From: Streptomyces sp. TS71-3
GTDB taxonomy: Bacteria; Actinomycetota; Actinomycetes; Streptomycetales; Streptomycetaceae
Direction of reading: 5' to 3'
NCBI RefSeq assembly: GCF_018327685.1
Contig: NZ_BNEL01000001.1
Location: 3,658,001 to 3,722,000, forward strand
DNA length: 64,000 nucleotides
Of this stretch, positions 24,857 to 35,555 are shown piece by piece (the stretch's first letter is position 1; every line of letters starts with the position of its first letter). The translations under genes were made by a program, and so were the position numbers. The notes under the pieces are model-generated. The model did not search any database. It was not told the DNA's origin and was given only the letters and a program-made list of their open reading frames with translations.

Positions 24857-26143
24857 ATGGTCGTACGACTGACCAAGGGCGGGAACGTATCCCTGACCAA
24901 ACAGGCCCCCGGGCTGACCGCGGTGACCGTGGGCCTCGGATGGCAGCCGGGACAGCCGGCCCCCGGCGGTCCCGAGGCCGGCGCACTGCTGTGCGGCCAG
25001 GACGGGCGGGCCCTGTCCGCCCGGCACGTCGTCTTCCTCGACAACCTCACCAGCCCGGACGGCTCGGTCCGCCACGCGGGAAGCGGCGCCGCGGCGGCGG
25101 GTGGGGACGACGAGCAGATCGAGGTCGACCTCGCGCGCGTGCCCGAGGAGGTCGACAAGGTCGTCTTCGCGGTGTCCTTCCCCGGCTCCGGTGCCGCCGG
25201 CCTCGGCTTCGGCCAGGTCCAGAGCGCGCACGTGCGCGTGGCCGACGGGGACGGCGGCGCCGAACTGGCCCGCTACGACCTCGACGGCCGGGGCCTGACG
25301 GTGGAGACCGCCGTCGTCTTCGGCGAGCTGTACCGGCACGGCGCCGAGTGGAAGTTCCGCGCGATCGGGCAGGGCTACACCACGGGGCTCGCGGGCATCG
25401 CGGCCGACTACGGCGTCGAGATCCCGAGCCGGGCCCCCGCGCCCGCCGCCCCCCGCCCGGCGGATGCCTTCCCGTCCCAGCCGCAGACCGGGGCCGTCCC
25501 GCCCGGGGCGGTCCCGGGCCCGCCCGCGTTCGACGGCCCGGTCTCGCCCCCGCCGCCCCCGCACTCCGGGACCGGACCCGCGCCGGCCGGGCCCGCCACC
25601 TTCGTGCCGCCGGCGCCCGGCGCTCCGGGGCCGCAACCGGCGGGGTACACCCCGGCAGCCCCGCCGCCGGCCGGCCAGCCCATGCTGTGCTTCTTCGACC
25701 CCTCCCACGGCCCGGCCGCGGGACCGGTGCTGTGGTCGCCGCAGTGGGGCACGCCCCGGCCCGTCGACGCCTGCAACGCCTGCGCGCAGCGCGTGCAGAC
25801 GACGGCGCCCCCGTACTACACGCCGGCCCAGGAGGGCTACCCGCAGCCGCAGCCGGGCTACCCGCAACCGGGATATCCCCAGCCGGGATACCCCCAGTCC
25901 GGCTATCCGCAGGGAGCCCCGTACGGGTACCCGCAGCAGGGCTACCCCCACCAGGGCTACCCGGGCCACCACGGCGACCACCACTACGGCGGCCACCACG
26001 GCGAGCACGGAGGCCGCAGGTTCGGCGCGGGCGCGCTCATCGGGGCCGGCGCCGCGGGGCTGATCGGCGGTGCGCTCCTCAACGAGGCGTTCGACGACGA
26101 CGATCCGGACGTCGTCGTCGAGGACTACGACTTCGGGGAGTGA
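24857..26143 (+). CDS. TerD-family protein with Pro/Tyr/Gln-rich tail
   Basis: A 428-residue protein. Residues 1 to about 190 form a TerD domain (VRLTKGGNVSLTK at the start; acidic Ca-binding segments FLDNLTSPDGS and DDEQIEVDL), as in tellurite/stress-response proteins. A Pro-rich region follows, then a short cysteine-containing patch (CFFDPSHGP and CNACAQ), then GYPQP/GYPQQ repeats at about residues 330-375, a His/Gly stretch, a Gly/Ala hydrophobic segment and an acidic end (DDDDPDVVVEDYDFGE). The tail looks disordered and could drive self-association or membrane contact. GGAGG six bases before the ATG fixes the start. Confidence 0.93.
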   Translation: MVVRLTKGGNVSLTKQAPGLTAVTVGLGWQPGQPAPGGPEAGALLCGQDGRALSARHVVFLDNLTSPDGSVRHAGSGAAAAGGDDEQIEVDLARVPEEVDKVVFAVSFPGSGAAGLGFGQVQSAHVRVADGDGGAELARYDLDGRGLTVETAVVFGELYRHGAEWKFRAIGQGYTTGLAGIAADYGVEIPSRAPAPAAPRPADAFPSQPQTGAVPPGAVPGPPAFDGPVSPPPPPHSGTGPAPAGPATFVPPAPGAPGPQPAGYTPAAPPPAGQPMLCFFDPSHGPAAGPVLWSPQWGTPRPVDACNACAQRVQTTAPPYYTPAQEGYPQPQPGYPQPGYPQPGYPQSGYPQGAPYGYPQQGYPHQGYPGHHGDHHYGGHHGEHGGRRFGAGALIGAGAAGLIGGALLNEAFDDDDPDVVVEDYDFGE

Positions 26144-26169
26144 CACCCCGCGGAGTGACACCCCCCGGT

Positions 26170-26200
26170 GTGGCGCGGCAGCCGCGGGCCGCCGCGCCAC
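26170..26200. terminator. hairpin between TerD and xylanase genes
   Basis: GTGGCGCGGC (26170-26179) and GCCGCGCCAC (26191-26200) pair perfectly around an 11-base loop in the 69-base gap between two converging genes. Confidence 0.75.
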
Positions 26201-26212
26201 GGAAGGGGACCG

Positions 26213-26905
26213 TCAGCCGCTCACGGAGGTGATGTTCGAGCTCCCGCTGCTCTGGTAGCCCTCCGTCGCGAGGATCATGTAGTACGCGAAGCTGCCCAGC
26301 CGCATCCCGTACCGGCTCCACGCGTCGAAGTGGTTGCCCGTGGTGATCGTGCCGCCCGTCCGCTTCGACTGCCGGACGCTCCAGTACTGGTTGAACGTCT
26401 TGGTGCCCTCGACGGACGGGGCGTTGTACCGCGTCGTCTGGTAGACGTCGTACGTGCCGCCGTCGCTGGACACCGTGCCCTTGTACGTCCCCGTGGGCCG
26501 GTAGGTGCCCCAGTTGTCGACGATGTAGTACTCGACGAGCGGGTTCGAGGTCCAGCCGTAGAGGGCCAGGTAGGCGTTGCCGGACGGGTTGAAGCTGCCC
26601 GAGTAGTTCACGTTCCGGCGCCCGCCGTTGCTCCAGCCCTTGCCGCAGACGAAGTTCCCGACGTTGGACCACTGCGTGCTGTAGGCGCCGCCGGACTTCA
26701 GGGTCATGGAGACCTGGCCGCCGCCGTCGGTCCAGAACGAGTAGTAGAAGCCGTTGTTGGTGCCGGTCTGGTTGGTGCTGATGGTCGTGTCCGCGTAGGC
26801 GGTGCCGGGCACGACCAGCCCGGTCGTGACGAGTGCCAGAGCGCCTGCGCGGCCGATGAGGCTCCGGCGGCTGATCGGCTGTGCGGGGCCGTCGTTCGTG
26901 TGCAT
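26213..26905 (-). CDS. endo-1,4-beta-xylanase, GH11 family
   Basis: A 230-residue secreted xylanase consisting of only the GH11 jelly-roll. A twin-arginine signal ([10 protein letters not shown]) ends at about residue 38 (AYA cleavage), like the Tat-exported XlnC of Streptomyces lividans. The catalytic glutamates are E125 in [13 protein letters not shown] and E215 in [10 protein letters not shown]. It has no cellulose- or xylan-binding module. It should cut the xylan backbone outside the cell. A CGAAA/TTTCG palindrome lies about 400 bases upstream. Confidence 0.95.
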   Translation of the reverse strand: MHTNDGPAQPISRRSLIGRAGALALVTTGLVVPGTAYADTTISTNQTGTNNGFYYSFWTDGGGQVSMTLKSGGAYSTQWSNVGNFVCGKGWSNGGRRNVNYSGSFNPSGNAYLALYGWTSNPLVEYYIVDNWGTYRPTGTYKGTVSSDGGTYDVYQTTRYNAPSVEGTKTFNQYWSVRQSKRTGGTITTGNHFDAWSRYGMRLGSFAYYMILATEGYQSSGSSNITSVSG

Positions 26906-27121
26906 GCTTCCTCCTCATGAGGGCTGGCGGGGGACGCCAGGCAGCGTGATACGACCCGGCGGGCATGCCGGTGGTCAGGGTGATGCGACCCCGCACGCGG
27001 GCGTCGTGCGACGCGGCGTGGCGGGGGCGGGGCATGCCGGTCGCCGAGCGGTCGACGACCGGGGGAGCGGGTCGCGGCTCGTGACCCGGATCGGCAGCTG
27101 GTCAGGTCTGCCGATGCCGAC

Positions 27122-27150
27122 AGTGTTGGCCTGAGCCATGAACCTGTCAA
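27122..27150 (-). promoter_or_regulatory. candidate promoter of the xylanase gene
   Basis: On the minus strand TTGACA (27150-27145), 17 bases and AACACT (27127-27122) would start transcription near 27115, giving a leader of about 210 bases. The -10 is weak. Apart from this and the CGAAA box at 27311, the gene-free stretch 26906-27375 shows nothing clear. Confidence 0.35.
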
Positions 27151-27310
27151 CAGTTCCCGCAACAATTGCGAAAACCGCATTCTGGCCAGGAGTCACGCGA
27201 GGGTGAATGGTGCCTGGTCAGATACCTGTCCCCTCACCGGCCTTGCAGGTCGATCGACGGATGAGGCGGAGTGGGAGATCGTGATTGGCGGTACCTGCAT
27301 CGAAAGCTGT

Positions 27311-27321
27311 CGAAAGTTTCG
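27311..27321. promoter_or_regulatory. xylanase-type CGAAA-G-TTTCG box
   Basis: CGAAAGTTTCG is a perfect 11-base palindrome, with another CGAAAG ten bases to the left (27301). Repeated CGAAA boxes are known upstream of Streptomyces xylanase genes, as I recall. It lies between the xylanase and the end of the DHA2 exporter gene and is rather far (about 400 bases) from the xylanase start. Confidence 0.5.
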
Positions 27322-27375
27322 CGATCCCTTGAGGGAGGCCGGGAGACACGCGCTCGGTGCGGAGACCCGTTCGCG

Positions 27376-29067
27376 TCAGGCGTGCCGAACGCCGCCCGGG
27401 CCGCGCGTCCGGAACAGGACCAGGGCCGCGGCGGCGCACGCGAGGAGGACCAGGGCGCACAGGAGCATCGCCATGTGCAGGCCGCTGGTGAATCCGCTGT
27501 GGGAGGCGTCGTTCAGGGCCCGGCGCGTGGCGGCGGAGACGTGGGCCGCCTGGCCCGGATCGGCCTGCCCGGCGTGGATCGCGGTCGACACCGCCACCCG
27601 GGCCGAGGTGTCGAGGCGGTCGAACGGCGCGGCGACGGCCGCCCGCTGGCGGGCGTACAGGATGGCGCCGAGCACGGCGATGCCCATGGTGGCGCCGATC
27701 TGCCGGCACGTGTTGTGCAGGGCGGCGGCGGTGTTGACGTGGTGCGGGGGCACGCTGGAGACCGCCACGTTGCTCATGGTCGAACTCATCAGACCGCATC
27801 CGATGCCGACCAGCGACAGCCGCCATTCCAGATCCGCGAGGCCCGGCCTGGGTGCCTCGGTGGCCAGCGCCAGGCACCCGGCGGCCGTCACGAGCAGTCC
27901 GGTGACGAGGACGCTCCGGCCGCCCACGCGTGCCGTCAGCCTCCCGGCCACGGGCGCGAACGCGGCCATGCACGCGGTCAGCGGCAGGAAGAGCACTCCG
28001 GTGGTCAGGGCGGAGTACCCCTGCTGCTGTTGCAGGTCGAGGCTGTAGAAGAACAGCACGCCGAAGAGGGTCAGGAAGTACGCCAGTCCGGCCGCGTTGG
28101 CCGCCACGAAGCCGCGCACGCGCCACAGTTCGAGCGGCATCAGCGGGTGGCCCCCGCGCCGCGCCACGAGATGCTCGGTGCCGAGGAAGAGCCCCGCGCC
28201 GGCCGCGGCGGCGACGAGCGCCCCGGTGATCCTGGGCGAGCCCCACCCGTACGTACCGGACTCGATCAGCCCGTACACCAGGGCCGTCAGCGTGAGCACG
28301 CCCAGGACGATGCCGGCGAAGTCCACCGGGGGAGCCTGCCCCGGCCGCCCGTGACGGGCGGCGGGCACCACGCGGTACCCCAGCGCCAGCGTGACCACGG
28401 CCAGGACGAGCACGAGGGCGAAGCCGGCCCGCCAGTTCGCGACGGTGAGCGCGAGACCGCCGAGGACGGGGCCCGCGGCGAGGCCTATGCCGGCGACCCC
28501 GGCCCAGATCCCCACCGCCCGCGCCCGCGCGGAGGGCTCGGTGTACTCGGTGACCACGATGGCCAGCGTCTGGGGGAGCATGACGGCGGTGCCGAGGGCC
28601 TGGATGGCACGCGAGACGAGCAGCACGGACGTGGTCGGGGACACGGCGCACAGCAGCGAGCCGAGCAGGAAGGCGGAGACGCCGACGAGGAACGTGCTGC
28701 GCCGGCCCAGCCGGTTGCCGAGCGCGCCGCCCGGCAGCAGGAGGCTGGCGTAACCGAGGGTGTAGATGTCGGCGACCCACTGGAGTCCGGTCACCGACGT
28801 GTGCAGCGAGCTGCCGATCTGCGGCATGGTCACGTTGACCAGGGTCGAGTTCAGCATGGAGAGCATGAGGCCCAGGCACATGGCGAAGAGCACCAGCCCG
28901 GCTCCCCTGACGGGCGCCCCGGCCGCCGGTGCCTCCGCATCGGACGCACCCGCACCGGGCGCCCCCGCGCCGGCCCGCCCGCCAGGGGCGGGAGCCTCGC
29001 CGGAAGCGCGCCGGGGATCGGCCGGTATGTGTCGGGGCCCGGCCGGGCCGTCCTCTTCGACGTTCAC
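27376..29067 (-). CDS. MFS drug efflux transporter, DHA2 family (14 TM)
   Basis: A 563-residue proton-driven multidrug exporter. An Ala/Pro/Gly-rich cytoplasmic tail of about 55 residues comes first, then 14 hydrophobic segments with the DHA2 motifs (NVTMPQIGSSL in TM1 region, GGALGNRLGRR in loop 2, GIGLAAGPVLGG as motif C). It is divergent from a MarR regulator, with a palindrome in the shared promoter region, an arrangement that almost always means ligand-induced efflux. The exported compound is unknown. Confidence 0.94.
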   Translation of the reverse strand: MNVEEDGPAGPRHIPADPRRASGEAPAPGGRAGAGAPGAGASDAEAPAAGAPVRGAGLVLFAMCLGLMLSMLNSTLVNVTMPQIGSSLHTSVTGLQWVADIYTLGYASLLLPGGALGNRLGRRSTFLVGVSAFLLGSLLCAVSPTTSVLLVSRAIQALGTAVMLPQTLAIVVTEYTEPSARARAVGIWAGVAGIGLAAGPVLGGLALTVANWRAGFALVLVLAVVTLALGYRVVPAARHGRPGQAPPVDFAGIVLGVLTLTALVYGLIESGTYGWGSPRITGALVAAAAGAGLFLGTEHLVARRGGHPLMPLELWRVRGFVAANAAGLAYFLTLFGVLFFYSLDLQQQQGYSALTTGVLFLPLTACMAAFAPVAGRLTARVGGRSVLVTGLLVTAAGCLALATEAPRPGLADLEWRLSLVGIGCGLMSSTMSNVAVSSVPPHHVNTAAALHNTCRQIGATMGIAVLGAILYARQRAAVAAPFDRLDTSARVAVSTAIHAGQADPGQAAHVSAATRRALNDASHSGFTSGLHMAMLLCALVLLACAAAALVLFRTRGPGGVRHA

Positions 29068-29122
29068 CGCTGCCCTCCCTTCTCCGCTGCCGTCGCACGC
29101 CTGAGCTGCGCCGCCTCGATAA

Positions 29123-29135
29123 AGTTAGGCTAACT
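29123..29135. promoter_or_regulatory. palindromic operator between DHA2 exporter and MarR
   Basis: AGTTAG-G-CTAACT is a perfect inverted repeat in an AT-rich island (AAAGTTAGGCTAACTATAAA) between the divergent genes. It fits a MarR site. It also shares 13 of 19 positions with the DtxR/IdeR iron box, but the location favours MarR. Confidence 0.75.
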
Positions 29136-29213
29136 ATAAAACGGTCGCCGGATGGCCCCGAAGCCCGGTCCCACCCCCGGCCGTCATGCCAGGCTGTACG
29201 CGGGAGGCACCAC

Positions 29214-29669
29214 ATGGGCGATCAGGAACGTGACCCGAGGCACGGGGACCCGGACCCCGGGGACCTGGCTGCCTACCTGCGCCCGCGGTTCCTGCGGATC
29301 AGCCAGGCCATGCGCCGGGACACGCAGGGCCTCGCGGTGACCATCACCCAGGGGGCCGTGCTGAGCCTGCTGCGCGCCGGCCCGTGCGGCGTGGGGGAGC
29401 TGGCCCGTGCGGAGGGGGTCCGTCCGCCGAGCATGACCCAGATCGTCAACCGCATGATCGAGCTCGGGTGGGTGACGCGCAGCGGACCGGCCGTGCGCGG
29501 CAGCCAGGTGGAGATCACCGAGCTGGGCCAGAAGGTCTGGGCCGACGTCACCCGGGAACGCGTGGCACTGCTGGCCGCACGCGTGGAGGCGCTGTCGGCC
29601 GACGACCAGCGCACGCTCCGCGCCGCCCTTCCCGTCCTGGACAGGCTCTTCGGCCCGCCGATCTCCTAG
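29214..29669 (+). CDS. MarR-family transcriptional regulator
   Basis: A 151-residue winged-helix protein with recognition region ELARAEGVRPPSMTQIVNRM (about residues 65-85) and a wing that ends in EITELGQKV. GGGAGG six bases before ATG 29214 fixes the start. It is divergent from the DHA2 exporter and should repress it through the palindrome at 29123. The effector pocket residues cannot be assigned. Confidence 0.92.
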   Translation: MGDQERDPRHGDPDPGDLAAYLRPRFLRISQAMRRDTQGLAVTITQGAVLSLLRAGPCGVGELARAEGVRPPSMTQIVNRMIELGWVTRSGPAVRGSQVEITELGQKVWADVTRERVALLAARVEALSADDQRTLRAALPVLDRLFGPPIS

Positions 29670-29785
29670 GCGCGGCCCCTTGCGAGGCGAACGAAGAGTC
29701 CACCGGGCCCCGTTCGGGACCCGGTGGATCGGTGCGGGGTCTCCAGCCGGACGGTTCGACAGGCGGGCTCGACAGGCGGGCTTGA

Positions 29786-29876
29786 CCGGTCTGCTCAGCC
29801 GGTCTGCTTAACCGACCAGCTCGGCCGGTCTGCTCGGCCGGTCTGCTTGACCGGTCTGCTCAGCCGGTCTGCTCAG
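29786..29876. repeat. 13-bp tandem repeat, seven units
   Basis: Seven consecutive 13-bp units of the type CCGGTCTGCTCAG, some ending TTGA or TTAA and one diverged (29812-29824), fill the gap between the converging MarR and LPMO genes. A related GACAGGCGGGCT motif precedes them. Confidence 0.93.
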
Positions 29877-29898
29877 CCGGCCGTGTCCGGCCGGTCGA

Positions 29899-30564
29899 TC
29901 AGCCGAAGTTGACGTCGCTGCATATGAAGTACGTCTGGTCGAGGTGCGACGCCTGCCAGATGGTGTAGACGATGTGGTGGCCGGTGCGGCCCGGGGCGCT
30001 GGCGCTGAAGGTGTAGTCCGTGGCCGGCGCGTACCTGCCGGTCTTCGTCACCTGCTCCAGGTCGCTCCACTTCAGCGACTGGCTGGTCGGGTCGTAGCCC
30101 TGCTTGGTGACGTACACCAGGAAGTAGTCGGCGCCGTGGCTGGCCTGGTCGTGCAGGCGCAGGCTGAAGTTGCTGCCGACGTTCGTGGTGGTCCAGCGAC
30201 CCGGCACGTCCAGCGAGTTGGCCAGGCCGCCCTGCGCGTGGCCGGCGCTGCACAGCTGGCCGTCGGGGATGTTCTGCTGGAACTTGCCGGCCAGGTTGTC
30301 CCGGTACAGGCTCATCCAGTTCCACATGGTGTTGGGGTTGGCCTGGAAGGCCTGCCAGCACATGGGGTCTTCCTGCTCCATGGCCGGGTTCATGTGGTCG
30401 CTGCCCCAGCGCTCGTAGCAGCCGTAGCTGCGGGAGGCGGGGTCCACGACCGAGCCGTGGGCTCCGGCGGGGCTCATGAACAGGGTCAGCAGGCCGGCGA
30501 TCGCGGCCAGCATGGGTGCTGCCACCCGTAGCGCCCAGCGGTGGGGGGAGGTGTGAGAGTGCAT
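29899..30564 (-). CDS. lytic polysaccharide monooxygenase, AA10 family
   Basis: A 221-residue secreted copper enzyme made of a signal peptide and a single AA10 (formerly CBM33) domain. Cleavage after Ala35 exposes H36 (AGA-HGSVVDP), the N-terminal ligand of the histidine brace; the second ligand is H109 in CSAGHAQGG. It oxidatively breaks crystalline chitin or cellulose. No binding module follows. The CebR-type operator upstream ties it to cellulose or cello-oligosaccharide induction, so cellulose is a reasonable substrate guess, though sequence alone does not exclude chitin. Confidence 0.94.
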   Translation of the reverse strand: MHSHTSPHRWALRVAAPMLAAIAGLLTLFMSPAGAHGSVVDPASRSYGCYERWGSDHMNPAMEQEDPMCWQAFQANPNTMWNWMSLYRDNLAGKFQQNIPDGQLCSAGHAQGGLANSLDVPGRWTTTNVGSNFSLRLHDQASHGADYFLVYVTKQGYDPTSQSLKWSDLEQVTKTGRYAPATDYTFSASAPGRTGHHIVYTIWQASHLDQTYFICSDVNFG

Positions 30565-30612
30565 GGTCGGTCTCCGTCTTCCGGTAAGGAACGGGGGGTT
30601 TCCGGCGACTCA

Positions 30613-30626
30613 TGGGAGCGCTCCCA
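30613..30626 (-). promoter_or_regulatory. CebR-type operator TGGGAGCGCTCCCA
   Basis: This is a perfect 14-bp palindrome identical to the CebR box known from Streptomyces cellulose and cellobiose genes. It lies 49 bases upstream of the LPMO start codon, in a position to block transcription. Confidence 0.88.
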
Positions 30627-30903
30627 AGATTACGGGGACTTTACCCGAGGACATGTCGCCGTAACAGCGCCTCCAGGCCAGATTCGTGCACCCGTTCGCC
30701 GGCATCGCGCGCCCCGGGCGCCCCTTCGTTCCCGCGGCGGACCGCACCGGTATGCCGCGTCTGCGGACGAACGGATGTCAGGGGTACGGCCTGTCCTCGG
30801 GCCGCACGGAATCCGCCGGTGCGGCGCGTCTCCGTAGGACGGCCGGAATCATCTCCCCGGCGCCGCGGGGGAGCTGGCGCGCCAGAACGAGACCGGGGGC
30901 ATC

Positions 30904-31040
30904 GAACGACGTCGAGCCGCAGAACGACATCGGGCGCGTCGAACGGCATCGGCGCGCCCGAACGACATGGGCAAGCTCGAACGACGGCGAGTGCCCCGGA
31001 ACGGCATCGGGCGCGCCCGACGACGTCAGGCGCGCCCGAG
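30904..31040. repeat. degenerate tandem repeat of about 19 bp
   Basis: About seven units beginning GAACGACATCGGGCGC, each about 19 bases with many substitutions, lie between the LPMO promoter and the end of the desaturase gene. The rest of the gene-free stretch 30565-31051 holds the CebR box and nothing else I can name. Confidence 0.8.
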
Positions 31041-31051
31041 TGCCGTGACCG

Positions 31052-33866
<2,815 letters not shown>

Positions 33867-34000
33867 GGCCACCGGGGCGCCCGGGGCCGCGGGGACACGA
33901 CACGGAGGGCCCCGAGACGTCTGAGGTCCCGAGGCCCTTGCAGCCCCGAGGGCTTCGGGGCCGCCGCCACCCGGGCGTCCGGTCGGCGACCGTCGGCCTG

Positions 34001-34513
34001 TCAGCCCGCCGCCGGGCCCGGCGCGGGGGAGCGGACCAGCCGGACGAAGGGGATCCGCTCACCGGCGCGGCGGAAGGAGTCCTCGCTGCCGTCCACCTCG
34101 AAGCCCATGAACGCGCACAGGCGCCGGGCGACGCGCGGGTGCCGAGGGGCGTAACGGGCCATGATCCGGCCGCCCTCCTCCGCGGAGAGGAAGTGCGCGG
34201 TGACGGGGACGCGGTGGCTGCCGACCTGGATCGTGGTCCGCGGGGACTCCTTCAGGTTCCGGTACCAGTCCGCCGTCGGGCCGAATCCGGAGGCGAGCGT
34301 CCAGGCGGGCACCTCGCGGTCCAGGGCGACCACTTCGAGCACGACGGTGCGATCGAGGCCGGAGACCCGGCCGGTGTGGTGCAGCACGAGGAGCCGGTTG
34401 CCGAACAGCGGTCCGAGGCCCGCGCGGTACATCAGGAGCGGGAGCCGCGCCATCCGCCGGCGCCAGCCGGCCGGGCGTGCGGGCCGCCAGCCCTCTCCCT
34501 GACTCCCCGCCAT
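34001..34513 (-). CDS. nitroreductase/deazaflavin-dependent (Ddn-type) oxidoreductase
   Basis: A 170-residue split beta-barrel protein of the F420-dependent Ddn family. LLVLHHTGRVSGLDRTVVLEV and ASGFGPTADWYRNLKESP are the family signature, followed by the C-terminal HFLSAEEG region. Members use reduced F420 to reduce quinones, nitro compounds or other hydrophobic substrates. GGAGAGGA upstream of ATG 34513 supports the start. It converges with the decarboxylase-like gene and is divergent from a YkgB-type gene. Confidence 0.92.
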   Translation of the reverse strand: MAGSQGEGWRPARPAGWRRRMARLPLLMYRAGLGPLFGNRLLVLHHTGRVSGLDRTVVLEVVALDREVPAWTLASGFGPTADWYRNLKESPRTTIQVGSHRVPVTAHFLSAEEGGRIMARYAPRHPRVARRLCAFMGFEVDGSEDSFRRAGERIPFVRLVRSPAPGPAAG

Positions 34514-34862
34514 CGCCGTCCTCTCCCCGTTGCCTGCGTCCCTGGCGCGCGGAGTCCGCCCCCGGACCCGCCCGGGAGCGGTCCGGCACGCCTCGGGTAC
34601 CGAGCCCTGGCACAGCACGGGGCGCGGGGGAAGCCGGAGGGCACGCCGCTCGCCGATCCCGTCTCCCCCCGCCGTTCCCCCGCAGTCGCCCGCGCCCACC
34701 GGGTAAGAACCCCCGCCCGCCGCGCGCGAATGGAGACGGAAGGCCGGTCTGACGGTGTGTCGGTCCTCGCGGGACCCGGCCGCCGCCGGCCGCCGCGGAC
34801 TCGACCGCCTCCGCCCCGGCGCTTCCGGTAACGACCCCTGCGCGACACGAAGGAGCCCCACG
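34514..34862. other. divergent promoter region, no gene seen
   Basis: Between the Ddn-type and YkgB-type genes I see the two ribosome binding sites but no convincing promoter, operator or repeat. Confidence 0.5.
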
Positions 34863-35459
34863 TTGCCCACCCCCCAACCGGCCACCCCCCACCCCCACAC
34901 GCCCCCGGACCGCCGGATCCCCACGCTGGCGCTGCGGACCGGCCGGCTGGTGAGCCGGTACGGACTGGTCCTCGTCCTCATCTGGTTCGGCGCCGGCAAG
35001 TACGTGAAGATGGACAGCCGGGTCCTCATCGAGCACAGCCCCCTGATGAGCTGGATCTACGACGTCCTCGACGTCAAGACCGTGGCCGTCCTGCTGGGCA
35101 CCATGGAGATCGTCGCGGGCGTCCTGCTGGCCCTGCGCCCCCTCTGGCCGAGGCTGTCCGCGCTCGGCAGCCTCCTGTCGATCGTGCTGTTCCTCGGCAC
35201 CCTCAGCTTCCTGTTCACCAGCCCCGGCGTGATCCACAGCGTCTCGAACGGCCTTCCGGTGCTGTCCGCGCAGCCCGGCCAGTTCCTCATGAAGGACATC
35301 GTGCTGATGGGCGTCGCCATCTGGACCCTCGGCGACGCGTGGGCGGGCTCCCTGACGGGAGGTCACGAGACCTCTGCCGCCCTTCCGGAGAGCGGTCCGG
35401 ACCTCGCGGCCGTCGCGGACGGCGGTGGCAGCCGGACCGGTCACCCGTACGGTCCGTAA
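34863..35459 (+). CDS. YkgB-family membrane protein
   Basis: A 198-residue membrane protein with four hydrophobic helices (about residues 28-150). GLVLVLIWFGAGKYVKMD and TSPGVIHSVSNGLPVLSA with GQFLMKDIVLMGVA are the YkgB (DUF417) pattern. Members are poorly characterised; some are linked to hypochlorite and redox stress. The start is taken as TTG 34863 because AAGGAG lies eight bases before it and no ATG or GTG is suitably placed. The C-terminal 30 residues are a soluble tail. Confidence 0.88.
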   Translation: MPTPQPATPHPHTPPDRRIPTLALRTGRLVSRYGLVLVLIWFGAGKYVKMDSRVLIEHSPLMSWIYDVLDVKTVAVLLGTMEIVAGVLLALRPLWPRLSALGSLLSIVLFLGTLSFLFTSPGVIHSVSNGLPVLSAQPGQFLMKDIVLMGVAIWTLGDAWAGSLTGGHETSAALPESGPDLAAVADGGGSRTGHPYGP

Positions 35460-35481
35460 CTTCACCCTCCGGTCATCGTCA
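35460..35481 (+). promoter_or_regulatory. PHO box ahead of the PhoD phosphatase
   Basis: Two adjacent 11-base units, CTTCACCCTCC and GGTCATCGTCA, match the Streptomyces PhoP direct-repeat pattern G(G/T)TCAYYYR(G/C)G at their conserved first seven or eight positions. A further GGTCACCCG unit lies 21 bases upstream, inside the end of the YkgB gene. Confidence 0.6.
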
Positions 35482-35555
35482 CCATGTCCGGGCGTCAGAT
35501 TCACTCCAGAACATCTTGCTGACGAGCCCTGCCCCTCTACCCCACGAGGATCGAC

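Noticed and set aside
29123-29135. Iron (DtxR/IdeR) box
   Set aside because: Only 13 of 19 consensus positions agree and no iron gene is nearby; the divergent MarR-exporter context explains the palindrome better.
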